Assembly (NCBI GenBank): GCA_036705565.1
Contig: JAUBUY010000001.1
Source of the DNA: Microcoleus sp036705565
Lineage (GTDB): Bacteria > Cyanobacteriota > Cyanobacteriia > Cyanobacteriales > Microcoleaceae
Length of the DNA: 64,000 nt
Strand: one strand, 5' to 3'
Shown: positions 43,971 through 52,207 of the stretch, piece by piece
How the letters are laid out: every line of letters begins with the position of its first letter
How positions within the stretch are numbered: position 1 is the first letter of the stretch
Made by a program: the position numbers and the translations under genes
The notes under the pieces: generated by a model
Database searches by the model: none
The model's input: the letters and a program-made list of their open reading frames with translations, nothing else
What the model was told of the DNA's origin: nothing

Positions 43971-44336
43971 GAAAAACCCGGTTTCTGGCTACCCCACGAC
44001 AAGCAAAGAAACGGGGTTTTTCGCAGATTTTACGAGGTGTGACGAGTATTCAAGGGAAAACCCCGGTTTCTGATTGCGCGAGAAGCAAAGAAACGGGGTT
44101 TTTCGCAGATTTTACGAGGTGCGGCGAAATATTCAAGGGAAAAACCCGGTTTCTGGCCACCCCGCAAATCTAAGAAACCGGGTTTTTCGCAGATTCTACG
44201 AGGTGCGGCGAGTATGCTCGAAAAAACCCGGTTTCTGGGCCCCCCGCGAGAAGCAAAGAAACCGGGTTTTTGGGAGTTTCTACGAGGTGCGGCGAAGTAT
44301 TCAAGGGAAAAACCCGGTTTCTGGCCACCCGCGATT
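43971..44336 (+). repeat. Array of five ~84-bp hairpin units
   Basis: GAAAAACCCGGTTTCT-like starts occur at 43971, 44056, 44139, 44220 and 44307 (steps of 81-87 bp). Each unit pairs AAACCCGGTTTCT with AGAAACCGGGTTTTT and is joined by the conserved spacer TCGCAGATTTTACGAGGTGC GGCGA. The last copy is truncated. It is not a CRISPR. Confidence 0.88.
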
Positions 44337-44374
44337 TGAGATAAAATATAGACAAGCCCTCAACATAACGAACA

Positions 44375-44620
44375 ATGACTCTAGCTAACTATCAACTTTC
44401 CCTAAACTTTGAACAAATCTTAGCCCTAGTCAAACAACTGCCTTATCCAGAAAAATTGCAGTTATGTCAATAGCTGGAAAAAGAAGTATTAAACAGTAAA
44501 TTAACTGTTCTTACAGAAGCCCTAGAAGATATAGGGATGGAAAATGCTATCCAAGAAGGCGAAAATACTGAAACAGTCAGTCGCTATCGAATCTTCCAAA
44601 TTCTCAAACAACAAGCATGA
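44375..44620 (+). pseudogene. Antitoxin gene interrupted by TAG
   Basis: The frame reads MTLANYQLSLNFEQILALVK then QLPYPEKLQLCQ, then an in-frame TAG at 44471-44473, then LEKEVLNSKLTVLTEALEDI and onward to the TGA at 44618. The start QILALVKQLPYPEKLQL is typical of cyanobacterial antitoxins of RelE/ParE-type toxins. The TAG probably arose from CAG (Gln). The downstream toxin fragment overlaps its end as ATGA, as in intact TA pairs. Confidence 0.78.
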
Positions 44621-44742
44621 ATCTTGAATTTAAAAATAGTTTTGAAAAGGATTTGCTTAAGATTCTTGATGCAGACTTATTTCAAAGAATTCATGAAGCT
44701 ATCGAAGAAGTTGAGAATGCAGAAAAATTTATAGAAACATAA
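44617..44742 (+). pseudogene. Truncated RelE/ParE-type toxin
   Basis: MNLEFKNSFEKDLLKILDAD and LFQRIHEAIEEVENAEKF match the N-terminal third of a RelE/ParE-family toxin; the frame then ends with IET and TAA. The catalytic C-terminal strands are missing. The 3' end abuts the truncated PIN toxin on the other strand at 44742/44743. Confidence 0.75.
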
Positions 44743-44805
44743 TTATTCAAAATATAGTAAAGCACTGATTAAAACATTCGTGTCTAGTACAAATCTACTC
44801 GTCAT
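44743..44805 (-). pseudogene. Truncated PIN-domain toxin
   Basis: On the minus strand an ATG at 44805, overlapping the end of the antitoxin gene by 11 nt, opens MTSRFVLDTNVLISALLYFE and then stops. RFVLDTNVLISALL is the diagnostic first strand and helix of a PIN-domain ribonuclease, with its first catalytic Asp. The remaining roughly 110 residues are gone. Confidence 0.75.
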
Positions 44806-45022
44806 TATTATCTGCTAAAAGCTCTTGTAAAATTTCTGGTGTTAAGCCTCGCTGCGCGGCTCTGTCAGAAATTTCTGCCATAACCTGGGTTAAAGTTTTG
44901 TTGTGTAAATTTTGTCTAAAAAACAATTGAATAATCGAACTTAACTCTTGCTGAGTCTTAAGACTGGCTTCTTCAAACGCTGTCTTAATATTGTCATCAA
45001 CTTGAATCGTAATTATTGCCAT
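44795..45022 (-). CDS. Orphan antitoxin (partner of lost PIN toxin)
   Basis: A 75-residue protein with an N-terminal strand (AIITIQVDDNIKTAFEEAS) and a helical region (ELSSIIQLFFRQNLHNK), then a toxin-binding-like tail. It has the look of a ribbon-helix-helix or RelB-type antitoxin. Its stop codon overlaps the start of the truncated PIN toxin, the usual TA coupling. With the toxin destroyed it is probably a residual gene under relaxed selection. Confidence 0.7.
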   Translation of the reverse strand: MAIITIQVDDNIKTAFEEASLKTQQELSSIIQLFFRQNLHNKTLTQVMAEISDRAAQRGLTPEILQELLADNNDE

Positions 45023-45095
45023 AGACCTTAAAAACAGTTAACAGTTGAGAGTGAGATTTTTAGGATGGGGATTTACACCCCACCCTAGAATGGTT

Positions 45096-46886
45096 TTACC
45101 GTTTGACCAACTTCTTAGAAACCTTCCGCAAGCGAATTGATTGTGGCGTTACTTCCACCAATTCATCCTGACCGATGTACTCCAAAGCGCGCTCCAAACT
45201 CATATCGACTGGTGCTTGCAATTGCGCCAATTCTTCACCGCCAGATGCGCGGTGGTTTGTCAACTGCTTCGACTTACAGATATTCAGCTCCATGTCATCA
45301 TCTCGGTTGTTTTCTCCGATAATCATCCCTCTGTAAACCTTGGTTCCGGGGGTAATGAAAAACACGCCGCGGTCTTCAGCATTTTTCAGTGAATAAGTAG
45401 TTGCAACTCCTTCTTCAAAGGAAATCAATACTCCGTTGCGACGGGCGACAATTTCTCCACCGAGGGGGCGATAGTCGAGGAAGCTGTGGTTCATAATTCC
45501 AGCGCCGCGAGTCAAGCGCATAAACTCGCCTCGGAATCCAATCAAACCGCGAGCGGGGACCGAAAATTCGATTTGGGTGCGACCGGTGCTGCTGACGTGC
45601 ATATCTTGCATTTCAGCTTTCCGCTGACCGAGGCGTTCGATGCAGCCGCCGACTGCTTCTTCGGGTACGTCTAACACCAAACATTCAAAGGGTTCGCAGG
45701 GACGACCGCCGACTTCGCGGAAGATTACTTGGGGCTGGGATACTTGAAATTCGTATCCTTCGCGACGCATATTTTCGATCAGGATTCCGAGGTGGAGTTC
45801 GCCACGGCCGGATACGAGAAATTTGTCGGGAGAGTCGGTTTCTTCGACGCGCAAGGCGACGTTAGTTTGGAGTTCTCGCATTAGCCGATCGCGAATTTGC
45901 CGAGATGTCACAAAACTTCCTTCTTGACCGCAGAACGGCGAATCGTTCACGGAGAAAGTCATCTGCAAAGTTGGTTCGTCTACCTTGATTAAAGGCAGCG
46001 CTTGCGGGTCGTTCGGACAGGTAATTGTTTCGCCAATATAGGCATCAGCAAAACCGGCAACGGCGACAAGATTACCAGCAGAAGATTCTGGGATATCAAT
46101 CCGCTTCAGGCCTTCAAAGCCCATCAATTTGGTAATTTTTGATTTGACAAGCGCGCCGCTTTCTGTGATTAAGACTGCTTGTTGACCGATTCTAATCGTG
46201 CCGTTGTGGATGCGGCCGATGACGATACGACCGACGTATTCTGAGTAATCTAATGTGGTTACTTGCAGTTGTAGTGGCTTGTTGGGGTCGCCTACGGGGG
46301 GTGGTACGTGGTCGAGGATTTCTTCAAACAGGGGCTTCATATCTACCCCTTCGTCTTCGAGGTGTTTTTTGGCGTAACCGCTTAAGCCGGAACCGAAGAG
46401 GTAGGGAAATTCGCACTGATCGTCGTCAGCACCTAGTTCGAGGAACAGATCCAAAACTTTATCGACGGCTTTGTGGGGGTCTGCTCGCTCGCGATCGATC
46501 TTATTCACAAAGACGATCGGGCGCAGTCCTTTTTCTAGGGCTTTTTTGAGCACGAAGCGGGTTTGCGGCATCGGGCCTTCGTTGGCGTCTACGATCAGCA
46601 GACAGCCGTCAACCATGCCGAGAACTCGTTCGACTTCTCCGCCGAAGTCCGCGTGTCCGGGGGTATCGACGATGTTGATCAGGGTTTCTCCGTACCTGAC
46701 GGCGGTGTTTTTGGAAAGGATGGTAATGCCGCGTTCGCGCTCGATGTCGTTGGAGTCCATGACGCAATCTGGGATTTCTTCCCCTTCGCGGAAGATCCCG
46801 GACTGTCTGAGGAGAGCGTCCACAAGGGTGGTTTTGCCGTGATCGACGTGAGCAATGATGGCGACGTTGCGAATGGGAAGACTCAT
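45096..46886 (-). CDS. typA: Translational GTPase TypA/BipA
   Basis: A 596-residue ribosome-binding GTPase of the EF-G-like family that is involved in stress and ribosome assembly. The G motifs are HVDHGKTTLVDAL, DTPGHADFGGEV and NKIDRERADP; the TypA-specific C-terminal domain includes GRGELHLGILIENMRREGYE and YRPLGGEIVARRNGVLISFE (in part). Length is standard. The ATG lies at the conserved MSLPIRNVAIIAHVDHG start. It is divergent from the TPR gene at 47151. Confidence 0.96.
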   Translation of the reverse strand: MSLPIRNVAIIAHVDHGKTTLVDALLRQSGIFREGEEIPDCVMDSNDIERERGITILSKNTAVRYGETLINIVDTPGHADFGGEVERVLGMVDGCLLIVDANEGPMPQTRFVLKKALEKGLRPIVFVNKIDRERADPHKAVDKVLDLFLELGADDDQCEFPYLFGSGLSGYAKKHLEDEGVDMKPLFEEILDHVPPPVGDPNKPLQLQVTTLDYSEYVGRIVIGRIHNGTIRIGQQAVLITESGALVKSKITKLMGFEGLKRIDIPESSAGNLVAVAGFADAYIGETITCPNDPQALPLIKVDEPTLQMTFSVNDSPFCGQEGSFVTSRQIRDRLMRELQTNVALRVEETDSPDKFLVSGRGELHLGILIENMRREGYEFQVSQPQVIFREVGGRPCEPFECLVLDVPEEAVGGCIERLGQRKAEMQDMHVSSTGRTQIEFSVPARGLIGFRGEFMRLTRGAGIMNHSFLDYRPLGGEIVARRNGVLISFEEGVATTYSLKNAEDRGVFFITPGTKVYRGMIIGENNRDDDMELNICKSKQLTNHRASGGEELAQLQAPVDMSLERALEYIGQDELVEVTPQSIRLRKVSKKLVKR

Positions 46887-47150
46887 AATGCGTCTGGAAC
46901 GTTAAACGGATCGAACTAAAGATTTCTTAATAATTGTAGCGCATGGAGTCAAGGGGCGATCGGGCAATCTGCGGGATTGGCCTCTTGCCTGACTTACTGA
47001 GACCCGCATTTTTATAATTTGAGTTATAATAAGCACCAGTGTCTGCGAATCGCGATCGCGGTAGCTCAGCAGCGCTATAGAGCTTATACGCTGACATGTA
47101 AAGCATTTAACTTCAGCTAAGCAGGGTCTTTGTATCCAGGAGTTTAAAAA
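46887..47150. other. Divergent intergenic region typA / TPR gene
   Basis: About 264 bp with a GCGATCGC site (47053). AGGAG (47139) precedes the GTG start of the TPR gene by 7 nt. The sequence GAGTTATAATAAGC (about 47021) includes a possible -10 (TATAAT) for the plus-strand gene. A GCGGTAGCTCAG segment here is not a tRNA: no clover-leaf forms. Confidence 0.45.
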
Positions 47151-49232
47151 GTGGTAACAATTATAACCAGAGCAGACGATTCGCGGTTTCAACAAGGGCA
47201 AATCACCTATCAAGGCAGATATTTAGATGAAATAGTAGCGTTGTTCCCTAATTTCCCAGCTATCACTCTTGACTCTATTGAAGATGTAATAGGTATTTAT
47301 TGGAAAAAAGAGGAGAATATTCGGAAAGCTAAACAACTCAGAGTAAGTTCGTTTTATCGAACAGACACGCAAGTAATCATTCGGTTTTCTGTTGTAGCTG
47401 ATTTAAATATTACGTCGGGGGATTTTTACAAACGTCTTCGGGGGCAAATGATCGGGGCAGGAGCGCTCGAACAAGGTGCTTATTTACCTTTCTGCTGTGT
47501 GCTGGATAACGACCAAATGAGAGCTGTAATGAAACCACCTAATTCTGGGGATTCAACTCTAACAAATGAAATTAACTTGTTGAAAAATCGCAGTGATTGG
47601 GGCGGTATATATAACAAGTTTTCCCCCCTGGATCGTCTCAGCCAGCACCCCCTATGGACAGATGCCGAAATCTTGAGCGAAGTCGGATTTGCCTGTGGGA
47701 AGTTAGCCGAGGTTTCGGTAGAAGATATTCCTCGAAAAGAGCCAGAAAAGACTGAATTTTTAAATCGCAAGAGTAAGTATCGCAGTGAAGCGGAAATGCT
47801 GCGCCTGCGGTGTGTCGAATTACTGCCGAACAATCCTACTTATTTAGCAAATTTAGCATATTTACACTATCAGAATGCGATGGAACTAAAAACACCTAGA
47901 AATAGGCGTGATGGAAAACTTCGACAAGAGGCAGAGCGAGCAATTAAATATTACGATATGGCAATTTCCCTAGCTCCTAATCGCATCAAAGACCACTACC
48001 GAAAGGGATATTTACTTGCAGAAGTCCTACCTAACACCTATTGGAAAGAGCGAAATTTAGAACTTGCAAAACAAAAACGTCTAGAAGGAATTGAATCTTT
48101 CGAGAAAGCTCTCCAAATTTGGGAATCACTAGATCCTACCAATCCACAGCAAAACCGAGAGCGCAGCCGTTGTCGCAAAGAATATATCAAGTCGCTATAC
48201 AGCCTCGGCTCTGCCTACTATCAAATGATTGTCAATGAGTGGGACAAAGCAGTTTTTGCATTGAGATTGCGTCACAATATTCGTGAGGAAGATTGTATTA
48301 CTTACGTTCCCAAAGATTTAGAAAATGCTAACAATGCGTGGCGATATTTTTATAAATGTTGGGAATGTGACAGGCCGGAGGGTGAATCTGCCACAACTGC
48401 AATAAATGGTGTTTGTGAGGGTGTTGAGAAGTTGTATTCTCTCGGCAAAACGGCATTTGTTCAATACTGGATTTTGAGCGGTTACGGTCAGTCAGACAAA
48501 CCCGAAGCTATTGATTATCGCGACCAAGCGGAAAAGTATTTAGTTCAGTCGCTCAACTTGCCTCGTTCTCAGGAAAAGCAAAGGCAAAAAAAAGATTATA
48601 TCGCTGAACGGCTGGCAAGACTTTACATCACCAAAGAAGAGTATGCAAAGGCTATTCAAATCATTGAAAAGTACCGAGAGCGTAAATTAGACTCCTATGT
48701 AATTCATACTTTATCTCTGGGACTAATATTGTTAGGTAGATCGGAGCAAGCAGAAAAAGAATTACAAGCAGCGCTAAATGACAAAGGAAATGTAGATCAA
48801 AAAACTTCTAAGTTTTTAATGGGTTGCTCTTTTTTGGGCGCGGGTAAATTCGACCGGGCAAATCAAGTATTTCAGGAACTAAAACAGGAAAAAGAAAAAG
48901 ATATATTTCTAATTGGAGAAGCATTTGCTGTGGCGAAGTTGAACAGAACAGCAGATGCGATCGAGTGTCTGAGGCAAGCTAATGAAATGAATCCTTGGCG
49001 GCTCTCTGTAGGTAAAAGTTTGGAGCAATTGTCAAAGGGAAAGGTTCGCGCCGTGAAGCCCTCTAGATCGCAAAGGGCATTAGATGTGGAAAGCTGTAGG
49101 GACGTAGATGTGCACGATTCCGATGGCGAGGGATTAGAGTATTATAGAGCGGTAATGCAGGATGTTTTCGGCTACGATCCAGACGAAACCGACGAGACTT
49201 TTGAACAATATTTGGATACTCATGGATATTAG
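47151..49232 (+). CDS. TPR protein with an unassigned N-terminal domain
   Basis: A 693-residue protein. Residues 1-130 form a globular region that I do not recognise (YLDEIVALFPNFPAITLDSI; RVSSFYRTDTQVIIRFSVVA). From about residue 225 there are many tetratricopeptide-like helix pairs (YLANLAYLHYQNAMELKTP; AIKYYDMAISLAPNRIKDHY; AIQIIEKYRERKLDSYVIHT; QVFQELKQEKEKDIFLIGEA), so it is an alpha-solenoid scaffold. The last 50 residues are acidic. Start GTG at 47151 is supported by AGGAG 7 nt upstream. A damaged antitoxin gene follows 60 bp downstream. Function unknown. Confidence 0.75.
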   Translation: MVTIITRADDSRFQQGQITYQGRYLDEIVALFPNFPAITLDSIEDVIGIYWKKEENIRKAKQLRVSSFYRTDTQVIIRFSVVADLNITSGDFYKRLRGQMIGAGALEQGAYLPFCCVLDNDQMRAVMKPPNSGDSTLTNEINLLKNRSDWGGIYNKFSPLDRLSQHPLWTDAEILSEVGFACGKLAEVSVEDIPRKEPEKTEFLNRKSKYRSEAEMLRLRCVELLPNNPTYLANLAYLHYQNAMELKTPRNRRDGKLRQEAERAIKYYDMAISLAPNRIKDHYRKGYLLAEVLPNTYWKERNLELAKQKRLEGIESFEKALQIWESLDPTNPQQNRERSRCRKEYIKSLYSLGSAYYQMIVNEWDKAVFALRLRHNIREEDCITYVPKDLENANNAWRYFYKCWECDRPEGESATTAINGVCEGVEKLYSLGKTAFVQYWILSGYGQSDKPEAIDYRDQAEKYLVQSLNLPRSQEKQRQKKDYIAERLARLYITKEEYAKAIQIIEKYRERKLDSYVIHTLSLGLILLGRSEQAEKELQAALNDKGNVDQKTSKFLMGCSFLGAGKFDRANQVFQELKQEKEKDIFLIGEAFAVAKLNRTADAIECLRQANEMNPWRLSVGKSLEQLSKGKVRAVKPSRSQRALDVESCRDVDVHDSDGEGLEYYRAVMQDVFGYDPDETDETFEQYLDTHGY

Positions 49233-49293
49233 TAGATTCAATTTCCTTAACTCCGTCAAGACTTGTAGTCATTAGAATACAGGGGTCGATAAA

Positions 49294-49665
49294 ATGCCTA
49301 AAAGTGTCCCTTACCATCCGTTTAAAATTAAAACTCTCAAAGACCCCAATTTTTCTGCTGGCTACCTCACAGAGATATTTGAGGAAGAATCAGGAGATTT
49401 GGAATTAGGAATCATGCTCAAAGCACTTCGAGATGTATTTGAGGCTCTTGGGGAACCAATTATGTCAGATGAGTAGGCCTCATTGCATCTGGAAAAATTA
49501 GCTGTTTTGCTGTCGCATCATGGAAGCGTGACAATTTATGCTTTGGCTAATTGGCTGAAGGTTTTGGGATTGAAGTTAACAGTTGCGGTTGATGAAGGGG
49601 AGAAAGGGGAAGACGAAGGTTCGGTTAGTGATGTTGCAGAATTAGCTGAGGTTAGTAAGGTTTGA
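49294..49665 (+). pseudogene. HigA-like antitoxin split by TAG
   Basis: The frame starts MPKSVPYHPFKIKTLKDPNF and runs through SAGYLTEIFEEESGD to EPIMSDE, where a TAG (49474-49476) interrupts it; the same frame continues ASLHLEKLAVLLSHHGSVTI, YALANWLKVLGLKLTVAV to 49665. Together they form an addiction-module antidote protein of the HigA-like (COG3636) type with its C-terminal HTH. The one-base nature of the lesion suggests a recent loss. No matching toxin gene lies next to it. Confidence 0.75.
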
Positions 49666-49747
49666 TTTTGGGAGCTCGCTCTTTTTATTAACCGGAGATG
49701 AACGCACATTAACGCGCTATGGGAGAGGATAATGCGATCGCCCCTTC

Positions 49748-50188
49748 TCAAAAAGCCGCTAAACACTCTTTCGCTACACAATAAATATTCCGCAGCCACT
49801 TTACCTGCGATGCTAACAACCCTTGCTTAATCTTACCTACTAATTTGCCCCAGTTGTAGAGTTCTTCCACACTACGAGACTGGCGAAATTTCCCCTCATA
49901 AAAATCTACCCAAAATCTCGGTGCTTGATGTTGGCTGCTTCTCCAGCGTTTCCGCCACCGAATGCAATCTTGCAGCGTCGGCGGTTCGACTCCTAAAATT
50001 GGTGGCATATCTCCGTAGCTGACAAACCGACTGATCCCAACTCCCACAACGTGGATGACGTAAGCCCAGCAGCGAATCTCGCGGATCTGTTCGGGCTTGA
50101 CTTTCAAGACTTTGGCCACTGCTTCTTTGGTTACAAAGCGAGAGAGTGGATTTATTTGCTTGGCTTCTGAGTTTTGTTTTGGTATCAT
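49748..50188 (-). CDS. Hypothetical protein with N-terminal HTH-like segment
   Basis: A 146-residue basic protein that I do not recognise. Residues 18-45 (FVTKEAVAKVLKVKPEQIRE IRCW) have an HTH-like look, and the rest is Trp/Arg-rich (CIRWRKRWRSSQHQAPRFWV; SVEELYNWGKLVGKIKQGLL). The iteron-like 20-bp array begins 13 bp upstream of its ATG, which suggests autoregulation or plasmid-like ancestry; this is inference. It is divergent from the two XRE regulator genes. Confidence 0.62.
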   Translation of the reverse strand: MIPKQNSEAKQINPLSRFVTKEAVAKVLKVKPEQIREIRCWAYVIHVVGVGISRFVSYGDMPPILGVEPPTLQDCIRWRKRWRSSQHQAPRFWVDFYEGKFRQSRSVEELYNWGKLVGKIKQGLLASQVKWLRNIYCVAKECLAAF

Positions 50189-50200
50189 GGTTGGTGACTC

Positions 50201-50321
50201 GGTGACTCCGACTTGTTTGGGGTGACTGCGACTTGTTTGGGGTGAATCCGACTTGATTTGGGGTGAATCCTACTTTTTGTTGGTGAATCCTACTTTTTGT
50301 TGGTGAATTCCAATTTGTCGG
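50201..50321. repeat. Iteron-like array, six ~20-bp units
   Basis: GGTGA(A/C)T..(G/T)ACTTGTTTG-like units start at 50201, 50221, 50241, 50262, 50282 and 50302. The first three are similar to GGTGACTCCGACTTGTTTGG and the last three to GGTGAATCCTACTTTTTGTT. It lies between the minus-strand HTH-like gene and the plus-strand XRE pair and could be an operator array. Confidence 0.82.
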
Positions 50322-50425
50322 TCATTTGAATAAATAGCTGTTCGCTCTTCAGTTTTCGAGGCCGGGGGGCGATCGCTATTTATGATGTAAATAGTTTAAG
50401 ACCAATACTGGTCTATTGTCAATAA

Positions 50426-50638
50426 ATGGGATTGATTAAGTTGCGGATTCGAGAGCTGGCTGCCGAGAAGGGTTGGACTTTGACAGAGGTTTCTGAGCGA
50501 TCGGGAGTTCACTACAGCACGCTTAAGAATTATGCTCGTTCGCCCGGGTTAGCAACGGTTGACGTTACTCATTTGCAAAAATTAGCTCGAACTTTTGACC
50601 TGTTGATTGAAGACTTGTTTGAGGTCGTGGAAGAATAG
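50426..50638 (+). CDS. XRE-family HTH regulator 1
   Basis: A 70-residue single-domain helix-turn-helix protein. The fold runs through KLRIRELAAEKGWTLTEVSE, RSGVHYSTLKNYARSPG and LQKLARTFDLLIEDLF, matching the lambda-Cro/C1-type family. It is followed 75 bp later by a close paralogue. With no partner toxin gene seen, it may be an orphan repressor that controls the divergent gene cluster through the neighbouring iterons. Confidence 0.85.
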   Translation: MGLIKLRIRELAAEKGWTLTEVSERSGVHYSTLKNYARSPGLATVDVTHLQKLARTFDLLIEDLFEVVEE

Positions 50639-50713
50639 GTTGGCACCGGCGTTTCCTCAGTCGGGGATTTAACGTTTATGTATATAAAACATTATAGGTG
50701 AGATTTCACCCTC

Positions 50714-50938
50714 ATGTCAAGAGGCGAATTAATAAAATTGCGAATTAGAGAGTTGGCGGCTAGGGAAGGTTGGACGCTCAAAGAAGTAGCCGATCGCTCT
50801 GGAGTATCCTACAATACTGTTAAAAGTTATGCCCGATCGCCCGGTATGGCAATGGCTGACATCGGTGCTCTGCTAAAATTGGCGCGGACGTTTGATGTGT
50901 CGATCGAAGAATTGTTGGATTTTGTCGAACAACAGTAA
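50714..50938 (+). CDS. XRE-family HTH regulator 2
   Basis: A 74-residue paralogue of the preceding gene, with the same architecture (KLRIRELAAREGWTLKEVAD; RSGVSYNTVKSYARSPGMAM; LKLARTFDVSIEELLDF). The two share about two thirds of their residues, so they arose by tandem duplication. No ribosome-binding site stronger than GTGAG was seen. Confidence 0.85.
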   Translation: MSRGELIKLRIRELAAREGWTLKEVADRSGVSYNTVKSYARSPGMAMADIGALLKLARTFDVSIEELLDFVEQQ

Positions 50939-51163
50939 CAAATTACACTTAAAATAAACCAGCGCCACCAACGCCAACCAGTTCGACATCGCAGGGACGA
51001 TCGACTGTGGGCCCAAGCAACAGATGCGAGAGTTGGCGGATGGGACGGGGCGAAGTGTGAAAGAGATGATATATTCTCAGCGGCAATTGTAGCTGTTCGA
51101 TCGCCCATATCGATCTACAATTTGTAACGTTGAGCCTTATTGAAGTGCAGGAGTGGAGCTGGC

Positions 51164-51991
51164 TTGGATAACGCTAGTCTGTCAAGAAAACCCCCGCAAG
51201 CCTCGGAGCTTGTCGCCGACGAAATTCCAGAAGCAGTGCGAGATCACCCATACCCAGAAGCAGGGCAGAGTCAGTCTAAGAAAAAAGGGCTGATTTGGAA
51301 ACTGCTAGGGTTGGCCGCCTTAGCCTTTGGGGTCAGCATCTGGCTGCACCTCAACTTTAACTTGTTCCCAGCCACCAGTCAGGCAGAGCAAACTCAACAA
51401 GACTCAGCGCCCACCAGTTCCGCGTCTCCGTCTGTCCCGAGTCCAGCTACCACCCCAAAAGTCCCCGCACTCCCAGAAAACCTGCTGGGACACTTGCCGT
51501 ACCCAGAAGCACCAGCCAAAGACTTGGTAAGCGTCACCTCCGACGGTAGCGTCAAACTCCGCACCTCAGCAGCAGCAAAATATCAGGAAATGGTCAACGC
51601 CGCCGCAGCATCAGGCATCTATTTCGCTCCCATATCCGGCTTTCGCTCGCTGCAAGACCAACAGCACGTATTTTTTGATGTGAAAGCCGAACGCAGGCAA
51701 AACGCCAGCAAGCGAGCCGAAGTCAGCGCCCCTCCAGGTTACAGCGAACACCACACCGGTTATGCGATCGACATCGGCGACGGCAGCGCCCCGGAACACA
51801 ACCTCAGCCCCAGTTTTGAAAATACCGAAGCATTCAAGTGGTTAGAAGCCAACGCCGTCGCCTTCAGCTTTGAAATGTCCTTCCCCAGAAACAATCGCCA
51901 AGGCGTCAGTTACGAGCCTTGGCACTGGCGGTTTGTGGGCGACAAGCAAAGCCTCGAAACTTTCTACAAAGCTCATTCGATGAAAAAGTAG
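51164..51991 (+). CDS. M15-family D-Ala-D-Ala carboxypeptidase (VanY-like)
   Basis: A protein of about 275 residues: a cytoplasmic Lys-rich start, one membrane anchor (LIWKLLGLAALAFGVSIWLHL), a Pro/Ser-rich periplasmic linker, and a zinc peptidase domain with the VanY motifs SEHHTGYAIDIGD (SxHxxGxAxD) and EPWHWRF. It would trim peptidoglycan stem peptides. No ATG fits; the TTG at 51164 has AGGAG about 10 nt upstream and is preferred to the TTG at 51140. Confidence 0.88.
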   Translation: MDNASLSRKPPQASELVADEIPEAVRDHPYPEAGQSQSKKKGLIWKLLGLAALAFGVSIWLHLNFNLFPATSQAEQTQQDSAPTSSASPSVPSPATTPKVPALPENLLGHLPYPEAPAKDLVSVTSDGSVKLRTSAAAKYQEMVNAAAASGIYFAPISGFRSLQDQQHVFFDVKAERRQNASKRAEVSAPPGYSEHHTGYAIDIGDGSAPEHNLSPSFENTEAFKWLEANAVAFSFEMSFPRNNRQGVSYEPWHWRFVGDKQSLETFYKAHSMKK

Positions 51992-52207
51992 AAGGAAGAA
52001 GGAAGAAGGAAGTTCGGCAACGGATTCGCTTGCGCGAGATGTAACGGATGTAACGGATGTCCGTCAGAAGAAGGAAGAAGGAAGAAGGAAGAAGGAAGAT
52101 TTTCCACATCTCCCACTGCCCCACTCTCCCACTGCCCCACTATCCTACTCTCCCATTCCCCTACTCCTCCACTCCTCCACTCCCCCCCACTCCGTTGAGC
52201 CAAACTC
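51992..52207. repeat. GAAGGAA and CCCACT heptamer STRRs
   Basis: The gap between the VanY-like gene and coaD is filled by AGAAGGA heptamers (51988-52018, 52070-52100), a TAACGGATG repeat, and CTCCCAC/TGCCCCAC-like units (52105-52196). A piece of the TTGCGCGAGAT core of the dispersed repeat lies at 52029. No gene. Confidence 0.78.

Noticed and set aside
43971..44336. Possible CRISPR array
   Set aside because: The whole ~84-bp unit including the 'spacer' is repeated, so there are no unique spacers.
47040..47100. tRNA-like segment GCGGTAGCTCAG
   Set aside because: No acceptor stem, anticodon arm or T-arm can be formed around it.
46902..47213. Minus-strand frame of 103 codons
   Set aside because: It overlaps the typA/TPR intergenic region and the GTG start of the TPR gene and has no recognisable features.
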